This document shows, piece by piece, positions 1 to 7,189 of a stretch of DNA of 15,415 bases. Below the pieces are notes generated by a model. That model saw only the letters and a program-made list of their open reading frames with translations. It searched no databases and was not told the DNA's origin. This stretch comes from CAYMLL01 sp964390645 (GTDB lineage: Bacteria > Planctomycetota > UBA8108), in the NCBI GenBank assembly GCA_964390645.1, contig CAYMLL010000182.1:1-15415 (forward strand), given 5' to 3'. A program made the translations under genes and the position numbers. Position 1 is the first letter of the stretch, and each line of letters begins with the position of its first letter.

Positions 1-2370
1 ACCTCGATCTTCACCTTGTCTCCCGGCTTGTGCCCGCCGAGGAGGCGTGTCCAGTGCTCCACGTCGCTGACGGCCTCCCCGTTCCAGCTGACGAGCACAT
101 CGCCGGCCTTGACGCCCGCCTTCGCTGCCGGCGTGTTCTCGCGGATGTCCTCGAAGCGGACGCCTTTCTCGGCGAAGGCGTAGTCGGGGACGGAGCCGAA
201 GCTGACGCGGAAGCCGCCGCGGCGCGGGAAGCTGACCAGGATCTTGCGCTGCTCGTCGTCGCGTAGCACGACGACCTCGACGGCACCGTGAGGGTTCGGC
301 GCCAGCGCCGCACGCAGGGCCGCGATGGAGGCGACCGGCGAGTCCGCGAAGCGGACGATCAGGTCCCCGGCCTGCAGGTCGCTGTTGCCGGCGGGGCTGC
401 CATCGACCGTCTCGGTGACCTTGACGCCCTTGCCGGAGTAGCTGCCATCGCTGAGAATCCCGAGCCTCGGACGATCCGGCTCGTCGCCGTGAGGGCTTGT
501 CGAACCGCCGGCTTCGGCCGCGGCGAAGGGCGGGCGCTGCGGCGCGTTCGAGAGGTGGAGCGCGCTCTTCCAGGCGACGTCGACGATGCGGCTCTGGACC
601 GCGATATTGACCGTCTCGAGGTCGTCGTCCGGCGTGTTGTACTGCGCGTGCATGCCGGTGAAGAAGAACAGATAGGGGATCTTCTTGCGCTGGAAGTGGA
701 AGTGGTCCGAACCTCCGCCCCCCATGCGTTGGCCGAGCTTGAGCGGCTGGTTCGACGCCTTGGAGAGGCGCTCGAGGAGCTCTTCGAAGACCACCGAGGT
801 GGCTGCGCCGAGGACCTGAACCGGGCGGTCATCGCGACCGCGTCCGATCATGTCGAGGTTGATCATGGCGACGACGTCGTGGATCGGCGTCGGCCCCGCG
901 ATCTGCTCGAGATGGCCCTTCTCGACCCAGCCGGTCGTGCCGGCGAGCGTCTCCACCCGGACCAGATCGCCGCGGAACTGGCCGGTTGCGCGCACGAGTG
1001 TGCCCTGCTCCCAGACAAGGCCGGCGGCCGTGCTGTCGCCGTGCGGGTCCGGCGCCTTCTCGAGGGCGCGCGTCAGGTCCCGCAGCAGGAAGCGTCGCGG
1101 CGCGTCGTTGACCCAGTAGCGGCTGCCGAAGAGGCCGATCTCCTCGCCGGAGAAGCAGACGAAGTCGATCGACCGCCGCGGCCGCTCACCCTGCGACAGC
1201 AGCCGTGCCAGCTCGATGATGCCGGCGGTGCCGCTGGCGTTGTCGTCGGCGCCGTTGTGGATCAGCCCGAGGTTTCCGGGCTTGACCTGGTTGCCGAAGC
1301 GGCCGATGTGATCGTAGTGACCGCCGATGACCAGTGACTCGCCCGCGACCGCCGGGTCCGAGCCTCGCAGTCGCGCTGCGACGTTGCGCAGGCGCAGGTG
1401 GCGGCGAGTCGTCGAGAAGCGGATCTTCGTGCTGGTCAGCTCGAAGCTGCGCGGTGTCAGGTTCTCGCCGATGGAGGCGACGAGGCGTGCGATCGACGTG
1501 CCGCTGGCGCGCAGCACGAGATCGACGGCCGCGCGGCGCGCGACGAGCGCGGGCAGCGTCGGCTGGCGCGGTGCGGCCCGGTGGGCGAGGCCGTACGGAT
1601 CCTCGTCGTCGTGGCCCGTGGGGGTGACGATCACCGCTCCGACGGCGCCGTGCTTGCGGGCGTTCTCGAGCTTGGCGACGAAGGGGGCGTGGCGGCTGCG
1701 GCGACCCCCGAAGGCGGCGCGGCCCTCCTTTCCCTCGGGAGTGAAGCGCAGCAGGATGACAACCTTTCCCTCGACGTCGACACCGTCGTAGTCGTCGTAG
1801 TCGTGGCCCCCCCCCCCCCCCCCCGGCCCCCGCGGTATTGCCAAACCCCGCCACAACCACCCCCCCGAGCCCACCCCCGGGGGCCCCNNNNNNNNNNTCG
1901 CCGGCCGACGTCGTGATGCCGTAGCCGGCGAAGACCAGCGGCGCGTCGACGACGGCGGGGTCCGCGAAGCCGAACGCGTCGATGTCGGAGCCCGGATTCC
2001 AGTCGATCTCGGCGCCCCCTTGCAGCGTCACCCGGGCGCCGGACTGGCGTGCAAACGCGGCGCCCGCCGGCACCGTGAAGTGCTGGAAGTAGCTGCCGCC
2101 GTCGCCCGCCGGCTCGAGCCCGTACCTCCGGAAGTGGTTGGCGAGGTACTCCGCCGCGACCTCGAGCCCGGCCTCTCCGCTGTCGCGTCCGGTCAGCTCG
2201 TCCCGGGAGAGGTAGTCGACGTGGGCGCGGAGGTTGTCGGCGCTGACGCCGACCGGTGTCGACTCGTCGGCCGACAGCCGCTGACCGGCCAGGGTCGACG
2301 CCGCGAGTGCCGTCACCAGCAGTGGCGTGAGGACACGGAGCCGTCGGTAGCGATCGGGGTGTGCGTGCAC
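1..2370 (-). CDS. Secreted M28-family zinc aminopeptidase with PA, SH3-like and tandem PDZ domains (C-terminus beyond window, assembly gap inside)
   Basis: This gene encodes an exported di-zinc peptidase. The GTG start at 2370 is preceded by GAGGAAA, and the product begins with a signal peptide (about residues 1-30, hydrophobic LTPLLVTALAAS). A PA-type insert follows (about 1500-2000). The M28 metal ligands are visible: GGHYDHIG (about 1302-1325), GADDNASG (about 1231-1253), FSGEEIGLFGS (about 1131-1150), INLDMIGRG (about 839-865) and GSDHFHF. Between the EE motif and INLDMIG sits an insert of about 88 residues with an SH3-like stretch (LVWEQGTLVRATG to GWVEKGHLE). Two PDZ domains follow (about 270-480 and 3-225), and the second reaches the left edge, so the stop lies outside. 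The frame is broken only by the artefact at 1807-1897; deleting exactly those 91 bases restores one frame of at least 759 residues. The family hydrolyses N-terminal residues of peptides in the periplasm. Family assignment is secure; substrate is unknown. Confidence 0.93.
1807..1897. other. Assembly gap: C18 homopolymer, C-rich junk sequence and ten N
   Basis: An 18-base C run (1807-1824) is followed by about 63 bases of C-rich low-complexity sequence and then ten N (1888-1897). It falls in the PA domain of the M28 peptidase and shifts the frame. Joining base 1806 to base 1898 makes a GAC codon and gives SAGDHDYDDYDGVDVEGK, which is how this stretch normally looks in PA-domain M28 peptidases. 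I therefore read the whole 91 bases as a contig-end artefact rather than a real insertion. Confidence 0.88.
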
Positions 2371-2450
2371 GGGGTTTCCTCGTGTTGGATCCGGGGAGGG
2401 AAGGCCAGACGCCGCGAAGTCGACAGTGGCACCGCGGATCGTGGGATTGT

Positions 2451-2514
2451 CCCCGGCTCGTCGCGACGGCGCAAGCTCCGCGCCGGGGGCATCCGGCGGG
2501 CGGCGTTTCCCGCC
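2451..2514 (-). terminator. Two GC-rich hairpins between the HAD-like gene and the M28 peptidase gene
   Basis: The 171-bp intergenic region 2371-2541 holds two inverted repeats. GGCGGG (2495-2500) pairs with CCCGCC (2509-2514) over an 8-nt loop. CCCCGGC (2451-2457) pairs with GCCGGGG (2482-2488) over a 24-nt loop. They lie 27-90 bp after the stop of the upstream gene. No U tract follows, so this could be a terminator typical of GC-rich genomes or a leader structure of the M28 gene. I see nothing else convincing in this region. Confidence 0.35.
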
Positions 2515-2541
2515 ATGGGCTCGCCGCTGGGGCTGGATGAC

Positions 2542-3555
2542 CTACTTGATGATATCGTCGACAGCGTCCCAGCTCTGTGCCGGAACCACGGGCGGCGTGT
2601 TTCCGGAATCACCACCCCTGGCGCCGATGTGAACCGTCCGGAACCCGACCGTCGCCAGGGCCTGGGTCTCCTCCTCGTCGGACCCGAAAGCCCAGGCGCC
2701 GGACTTCCAGCGGTCCTTGATGCGCCGGGAGAGGAAGCGGATCAGGGCGGCCCCGCGGGTGTCGGGGCGGCGAGGGTCGTGGTCCCGGACGAAGAGGACG
2801 GCACCTTTCGGGAAGCCGTTCTCGTCGAGCCAGTCGCCGATCCACGGCAGATAGCGTCGTGGGATGAGCTCGAGGTAGAGGATGCTGTGGTCCGCCGCCA
2901 GCCGGCCGAGGGTCGCGCTGGCGCCCGGTCGGGCTCGCGGAGGGAGCGGCTCGCCGGCCTCGGACCTCCTCGCGATCGGGCGGCTCCAGAGCGTGTGGCG
3001 GACGGTCGAGATGACGATCCTGGCGTCCGCGGGCACCACCTGAAGGACGACCTTCCTCTGGAGGTCGACGTCGTCGTCCGCTGACTTCGCGTGCACCCGG
3101 AGCTCGATGATGCCGGGTTTCTCGGGAGCGGTCAGCGCCACGAGGAGCGGTTGATTCGTCGCGGTTGTCGTGGTCGCCGGCAGCGACCCGGGCGCCGTAC
3201 CGTCGATCGTCACCGACCACGCGTCGTCGGCGGAGCCGAGCAAGGGCGGTAGATCCTGATCGATCCGCACCTCGAGCGCGACCTTCTCGCCCGGAAGCGC
3301 GACAAGGTCGAAGGCGAGGAGCCGCGGCGGCGGTGCGTTCGCCGACGCGAGCGAGTAGATCAGCAGGATGATCAGCGACTGCAGGACGACACCGAGGACG
3401 ATCGGCCAGATGCGCACGCGGTTCGCATCAGCCGCGCCGTCGCCGGCGTCCCCGTCGTCTCGGGCCGTATCGCCGTCCACAGCGTCCACAGCGGGATGAT
3501 CCCCAACCGGACGCTCGGTGGACCTGCGCGTCGCTCTGGCTCTTCGCCGGCTCAA
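2542..3555 (-). CDS. Membrane-anchored App1/LNS2-like HAD-fold protein lacking the catalytic aspartates
   Basis: The protein has about 337 residues. A polar, Asp-rich N-terminal segment (1-46) precedes one transmembrane helix (about 49-71, IWPIVLGVVLQSLIILLIY). Then come a beta-rich Ig-like region (about 85-176) and a domain resembling the catalytic part of App1/lipin-LNS2 phosphatases (about 178-311). The resemblance is the ILYLELIPRRYLPWIGDWLD and NGFPKGAVL stretch and the late FGSDEEE segment. The HAD nucleophile motif, normally like ISDIDDT, reads ISTVRHT at 182-188, so both aspartates are gone; the motif II Thr/Ser position appears to be Glu. It is probably a non-catalytic binding protein on the outer face of the inner membrane. 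The start is uncertain: TTG 3555 has GGAG only 1 nt away, and GTG codons near residue 25 are alternatives. It lies 21 bp after the small upstream gene, so the two are probably co-transcribed. Confidence 0.7.
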   Translation of the reverse strand: MSRRRARATRRSTERPVGDHPAVDAVDGDTARDDGDAGDGAADANRVRIWPIVLGVVLQSLIILLIYSLASANAPPPRLLAFDLVALPGEKVALEVRIDQDLPPLLGSADDAWSVTIDGTAPGSLPATTTTATNQPLLVALTAPEKPGIIELRVHAKSADDDVDLQRKVVLQVVPADARIVISTVRHTLWSRPIARRSEAGEPLPPRARPGASATLGRLAADHSILYLELIPRRYLPWIGDWLDENGFPKGAVLFVRDHDPRRPDTRGAALIRFLSRRIKDRWKSGAWAFGSDEEETQALATVGFRTVHIGARGGDSGNTPPVVPAQSWDAVDDIIK

Positions 3556-3576
3556 ACTCCGTGACCGCTCGACGTC

Positions 3577-3813
3577 TCAGCTCTCGAGGAGCTCGGTGAT
3601 GTACGGAAGGTGGGGCGGGCTGAGACGGTCCACGCCGACGCGTGTCAGCGGGCAGGGCGTCTCCTCGAAGGTCTTGACCAGGGCGACACGCTCGGGCGAC
3701 TCGTACTCGACGTGGACGACCTCCCCCTCGCGGTCGTCGGACAGCCGGACGCGCCGTCCTCTGAGCTCGCGGCCGCTCATGCTCTCGAGGTGGTAGGCGG
3801 TCCCCTGCTCCAT
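3577..3813 (-). CDS. Small conserved-looking hypothetical protein (78 aa)
   Basis: I do not recognise this family. The product is 78 residues, has no signal peptide or membrane segment, and its middle part (about 19-62: GRRVRLSDDREGEVVHVEY through TRVGVDRLSPP) looks like a small beta-barrel with alternating charged and hydrophobic residues. It ends in an acidic helix (ITELLES). A reading frame continues upstream into the opposite-strand kinase gene, but the ATG at 3813 is supported by a TTGACC-N16-TATAAT promoter ending 10 nt before it. A second ATG 11 codons later (MSGRELRG) is possible. The next gene, the HAD-like protein, starts 21 bp after its stop. The strong promoter and operon position argue that it is real. 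Confidence 0.65.
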   Translation of the reverse strand: MEQGTAYHLESMSGRELRGRRVRLSDDREGEVVHVEYESPERVALVKTFEETPCPLTRVGVDRLSPPHLPYITELLES

Positions 3814-3823
3814 GGTCCCGGGG

Positions 3824-3851
3824 ATTATAGGCTCCGGGGGGGGGCGGTCAA
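3824..3851 (-). promoter_or_regulatory. Near-consensus sigma-70-type promoter of the 78-aa gene, with a C9 tract in the spacer
   Basis: On the minus strand TTGACC (3851-3846) is followed by a 16-nt spacer and a perfect TATAAT (3829-3824). The expected transcription start, about 7 nt on, falls about 3 nt before the ATG at 3813, so the transcript would be practically leaderless. The spacer contains nine consecutive C (plus-strand G 3836-3844), so a one-base length change would alter the -35/-10 distance. Confidence 0.7.
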
Positions 3852-3855
3852 CCGC

Positions 3856-3861
3856 TACAAT
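3856..3861 (+). promoter_or_regulatory. -10 element (TACAAT) of the lipid kinase gene
   Basis: TACAAT ends 6 nt before the GTG start at 3868, the spacing expected when transcription begins at the start codon itself. I see no clear -35 box. The two divergent promoters share a 54-bp intergenic region. Confidence 0.5.
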
Positions 3862-3867
3862 TCCGCC

Positions 3868-4833
3868 GTGAGTGCCGCTCTCGTCATCTTCAACCGGGGC
3901 TCCCGACGGGGCGGGAGGCACATCGAGGCGGTTCGTCGCTGGGTGGAGGGCGTCGGCCTCCATGCCGATGTCCGCTACGAGACGCTGGCCGATCTCGTGG
4001 GGCTCGCGGATCCGGCCGCCATACCCGGGCGTGTTGTCGCGGTGGGCGGCGACGGTACCGTCAACGGTCTCCTGACGACGCTCCACCGACTCGGTGCCGA
4101 CCCCGTGGTCGGGATCGTCCCCGCGGGCACCGGCAACAACCTCGCGCACGGGCTCGGGCTGTGTCTGGATCTCGAAACGGCGTGCGAGACGGCCTTTCGC
4201 GGCACCCGTGTGCGGCGCATCGACGCGTTTCCCTACGGCCGCAAGGGCGACGCGAAGACCCGGCTGATCGTGCAATCCGGCTCGTTCGGGTTTCCCGCGG
4301 AGATCGCGGCACAGTACGACCGCTGGCGTCGAAACCCCGTCTTTCGGCGGCTCGCGACGCCGTTCGGCACGACGATCTACAAGCTTCTGGCGTTCTCCGG
4401 ACTGAACGCGCAGCGACGACGCGAGAAGCGCGGCGACGTGCTCGAGATGCGCTGTCGCTTCCCGGGTCGCGAGGGCTCCGGCGAGGTCGTCCTCGACGAG
4501 AAGGTCGTCGCGGTATTCCTGCACAACGAGCCGACGGTGGGCGGGGGCTTCATCCCCTGTCCCGACGCGTCGGTCGAGGATGGGCTCGCCGACCTCTGCG
4601 TCCTGCGGGCGGGCACCGGCGTCTCCTACCTGGAGATCTTCAAGCTCGTCGGTAAGGGCGAGCACGTGAAGCGCAAGGACACGACGATCTACAAGCAGAC
4701 GCCCGGACCGATCACGGTCGAGCTCTCGTCGCCGTCCCCGTTCGTCTCGGATGGCGACATCTGGCTCTGCGAGGCGGCTTACGAGATCGACGTCGTCCCC
4801 GACGCGTTCGGAATCGCGGTGCCGGAGCCGTGA
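3868..4833 (+). CDS. Diacylglycerol/lipid kinase family protein (YegS/LCB5 type)
   Basis: This 321-residue protein belongs to the DAGK-catalytic family, which phosphorylates lipid alcohols such as diacylglycerol with ATP at the inner face of the membrane. The N-terminus SAALVIFNRGSRRGG matches the start of the Rossmann-like ATP-binding domain. The diagnostic VAVGGDGTVNGLL (about residues 54-66) and VPAGTGNNLAHGLGL (about 83-97) follow. The C-terminal beta-sandwich carries NEPTVGGGFIPCPDASVEDG and ends in a VSDGD segment. The GTG start at 3868 is preferred over the longer upstream frame because the homology begins there and a TACAAT box lies 6 nt upstream; the longer frame runs through the divergent gene. 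Length is normal for the family. Family assignment is firm; the lipid substrate cannot be read from sequence. Confidence 0.93.
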   Translation: MSAALVIFNRGSRRGGRHIEAVRRWVEGVGLHADVRYETLADLVGLADPAAIPGRVVAVGGDGTVNGLLTTLHRLGADPVVGIVPAGTGNNLAHGLGLCLDLETACETAFRGTRVRRIDAFPYGRKGDAKTRLIVQSGSFGFPAEIAAQYDRWRRNPVFRRLATPFGTTIYKLLAFSGLNAQRRREKRGDVLEMRCRFPGREGSGEVVLDEKVVAVFLHNEPTVGGGFIPCPDASVEDGLADLCVLRAGTGVSYLEIFKLVGKGEHVKRKDTTIYKQTPGPITVELSSPSPFVSDGDIWLCEAAYEIDVVPDAFGIAVPEP

Positions 4834-4847
4834 GCCGGCGGTCGGCG

Positions 4848-4887
4848 GGGCGCCGCAGCCGGTGACTCCAGGGCGCCGCGGCCGGTG
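4848..4887. repeat. Short direct repeat, two copies of a 17-nt unit
   Basis: GGGCGCCGCAGCCGGTG (4848-4864) recurs as GGGCGCCGCGGCCGGTG (4871-4887), 16 of 17 bases identical with a 23-nt period. It lies in the 79-bp region between the convergent kinase and CRTAC1-type genes. No function can be assigned. Confidence 0.6.
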
Positions 4888-4890
4888 TCG

Positions 4891-4905
4891 GGGGCTCGTC
4901 GCCCC
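4891..4905. terminator. Possible bidirectional terminator hairpin
   Basis: GGGGC, TCGTC loop and GCCCC form a 5-bp GC-only stem between the stops of two convergent genes (4833 on plus, 4913 on minus). No U tract follows on either strand, so the assignment rests on position. Confidence 0.35.
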
Positions 4906-4912
4906 GCGCGCG

Positions 4913-7189
4913 TCACGGTCTTCTCAGGGTGAAGCGCCGTGCGTCGACGACGTGAACGCGACCCTCGCCCTCGCGCACCCGTACGACACGATCGACGGGT
5001 ACGTCGTGCAGCGTCTCCTGCCGTCCGCTTCCCGGCCAGCGGATGCGGACCTCGCTGATGCGAGTCGCCCGGCCGAGGCCGACCTCGAGCTGCAGACTCG
5101 AGGATCCGAAGCTCCCGCCGGTGCCGACGACCCGGCAGATGCGCCGGTAGGCACGGCCTTGCGGTAGACGGATCTCGACGCGCGCGCCGACGGCGGCACG
5201 GTTCGCGTCGACGCCCTCCAGACGCAGGGTGAGCCAGTGGCTGCCGGTTCCGGGGTTCTCGAAGAGCGCGTTCTGGAAGGCGTCCCCCTCGTAGGCGCCA
5301 CCGAGCACCGTGTAGATGTCCTGGTCGCCGTCGCCGTCGATGTCGGCGAAGGAGACTCCGTGACCCTTCTGTAGATGACCGAGCCCCGCGGCCGTCGTCA
5401 GGTCGTGAAAGCTCTCTCCCTCGTGACAGCGAAACACGCGGTTCGGCATCACGGCGGCGAGATCGGGCTCGCCGGTGCCGATGCAGAGGTCGTGGAAGCC
5501 GTCGCCGTCGATGTCGCCGAAGTTCGCCCCCATCGCGACCAGCACCTTGCTCAGGCCGGCGGCCTCGGTCGCGTCGAGGAAGGTCCCGTCCTTCTGGTTG
5601 TGGTAGAGCCGAGGACGGGCTCCCGGCCCGTCGCCCCGTACGAAGTCGATCGCGACCTTGCGTGTCGAGCTCTCCCAGTCGTAGCTCGCGACGAAGAGGT
5701 CGAGCCAGCCGTCGTTGTCGTAGTCGAAGAACCAGGTGGGGAAGCTGCGTCGCGGCTCGCTGACGCCGGCGCCTTGCGTACGGTTCTCGAAGCGCCAGGG
5801 CTCGTCGGGGCCGGCATTGCGGTAGAGGACGTTCTCCTCGTCGAGGCACGAGAGGAACAGATCAACGCGCCCATCGTTGTCGTAGTCGCCCCACGCGACA
5901 CCCTTGACCATGCCGACGTGATCGACGCCGCAGCTTCGCGCGCATTCGGTGAAGGTGCCGTCGCCGTCGCCGCGAAAGAGCTCGCAGGGGTTGCGAGATC
6001 CCGGGCCGCTCTCGTTGCCGACGAAGAGATCCAGCCAGCCATCGCCGTCGAAATCGCCCCAGGCGGCGGTCTGGGTCGGGCGCATCGACAGCAGGCCGGT
6101 CTCCTCGGTGACGTCGACGAAGCGGCCGCCGTCGTTTCTCAGCAGGGAGTTCGGATGCCGGCCCTGGGAGCCCATCCAGGCGCCGCGCAGGACGAGGATG
6201 TCCGCGTCTCCGTCGTTGTCGTAGTCGGCGTGAACGAGGTTGAGTCCGCCGACGATGCCGTCGAGCCCGGCCTCGCGCGTGGCTTCGACGAAGGATCCGT
6301 CGCCGGCGTTGCGGAAGATGCGCAGTGGGTCGCGCAGGCCCCACGACGAGCATGCGACATCGAGGAGACCATCGCCGTCGAGGTCCTCGACGATCGAGCC
6401 TCCGGAGAGACCCAGCGTCGCGAGCCCCACGGCCGGGGCGACGTCGAGAAAGCGCGGCGCCGTTCCGTCGGATGCGAAGGTCTCGGGAGGGATGCGCCAG
6501 CGGGAGGGTACGCCGTCGGGGTGCTCGCCGAGCGTCATGTACGCGATGTTGAGGAGCCAGGTCGACCCCGGATCGTTCGGGTGGAGCGCGAGCGCCTTCT
6601 CGAAGTGCTCTATCGCACGGCGCGAGCCCTGGGTCCGGGTGTGCACTCCGTCCACGCCGATCGGCAGGAGGCACGACGCGCTCGTGTGCCTGGCGACGCA
6701 GTTCTCCTGCTCGGCGATGCGCAGGAACGACAGCGCGAGAGAGTGGTGCGCGAGCCAGCGGAAGGTATCCGCCTCCTCACCGCCGAGACCTCCGGTGAGT
6801 GTCAGCACGCTCTCGAATTCCCTCGTTGCATCCCGCGAAGCGCCGGCGTTGAGGAGCTCGGTGCCGAGTCGCATGCGCAGGTCGATCTCGTCGGCTCTGC
6901 GGAGCCCCGGGCGCAACGCGGTGCGGTAGATCTCGGCGCGGCGGCGGTTGAGATAGGGAGTCTCCGCCGGATCGACGGCCGCGGCGATCTTCGCGAGGCG
7001 CTCCGCCATGCGAGGGGGCGACGGTGCGCCGGGGGGGGGCTCGTCGGTCGCCTCGGAATTGCTCGGGCCGCGGGCGTCCCCTTCCGGCGACCCCGTGGGC
7101 GTCGGGGTCAGGGCCAGGTGGGTGGCGACGGACGCGACCGCCGAGAGCGCGACGATCAGGGCGCTCAGCTGGAGTCGTCGTCGGGACAA
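4913..7189 (-). CDS. Exported CRTAC1-type protein: VCBS/FG-GAP calcium-binding repeats with C-terminal ASPIC/UnbV domain
   Basis: This is a 758-residue exported protein. TTG at 7189 is chosen as start because GAGGAAG lies 8 nt upstream and a signal sequence follows at once (RRRLQLSALIVALSAVASVA); the open frame continues upstream but runs through the DCC gene. A Pro/Glu-rich linker (about 40-60, with PPP coded by a C9 tract) leads to a helical TPR-like region (about 80-225). This contains NCVARHTSASCLLPI, which is typical of planctomycetal and acidobacterial relatives. Seven DxDxDG-type loops follow at about 269, 322, 379, 435, 489, 559 and 616 (for example DLDGDGLLD, DYDNDGWLD), fitting a seven-bladed beta-propeller that binds calcium. 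The ASPIC/UnbV domain spans about 651-740. The function of such proteins is not settled; surface adhesion or polymer binding is usual speculation. Its gene starts inside the end of the DCC gene. Confidence 0.93.
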   Translation of the reverse strand: MSRRRLQLSALIVALSAVASVATHLALTPTPTGSPEGDARGPSNSEATDEPPPGAPSPPRMAERLAKIAAAVDPAETPYLNRRRAEIYRTALRPGLRRADEIDLRMRLGTELLNAGASRDATREFESVLTLTGGLGGEEADTFRWLAHHSLALSFLRIAEQENCVARHTSASCLLPIGVDGVHTRTQGSRRAIEHFEKALALHPNDPGSTWLLNIAYMTLGEHPDGVPSRWRIPPETFASDGTAPRFLDVAPAVGLATLGLSGGSIVEDLDGDGLLDVACSSWGLRDPLRIFRNAGDGSFVEATREAGLDGIVGGLNLVHADYDNDGDADILVLRGAWMGSQGRHPNSLLRNDGGRFVDVTEETGLLSMRPTQTAAWGDFDGDGWLDLFVGNESGPGSRNPCELFRGDGDGTFTECARSCGVDHVGMVKGVAWGDYDNDGRVDLFLSCLDEENVLYRNAGPDEPWRFENRTQGAGVSEPRRSFPTWFFDYDNDGWLDLFVASYDWESSTRKVAIDFVRGDGPGARPRLYHNQKDGTFLDATEAAGLSKVLVAMGANFGDIDGDGFHDLCIGTGEPDLAAVMPNRVFRCHEGESFHDLTTAAGLGHLQKGHGVSFADIDGDGDQDIYTVLGGAYEGDAFQNALFENPGTGSHWLTLRLEGVDANRAAVGARVEIRLPQGRAYRRICRVVGTGGSFGSSSLQLEVGLGRATRISEVRIRWPGSGRQETLHDVPVDRVVRVREGEGRVHVVDARRFTLRRP

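Noticed and set aside
288..1337. Plus-strand 349-codon frame
   Set aside because: Antisense to the M28 peptidase with catalytic motifs on the minus strand.
1186..2370. M28 gene read as a truncated 394-aa protein or a pseudogene
   Set aside because: The part after the N run is in the wrong frame and Arg/Pro-rich; the true frame continues intact on the other side of the assembly artefact.
3814..4665. Upstream extension of the 78-aa frame on the minus strand
   Set aside because: Antisense to the lipid kinase; the promoter and ATG at 3813 define the small gene.
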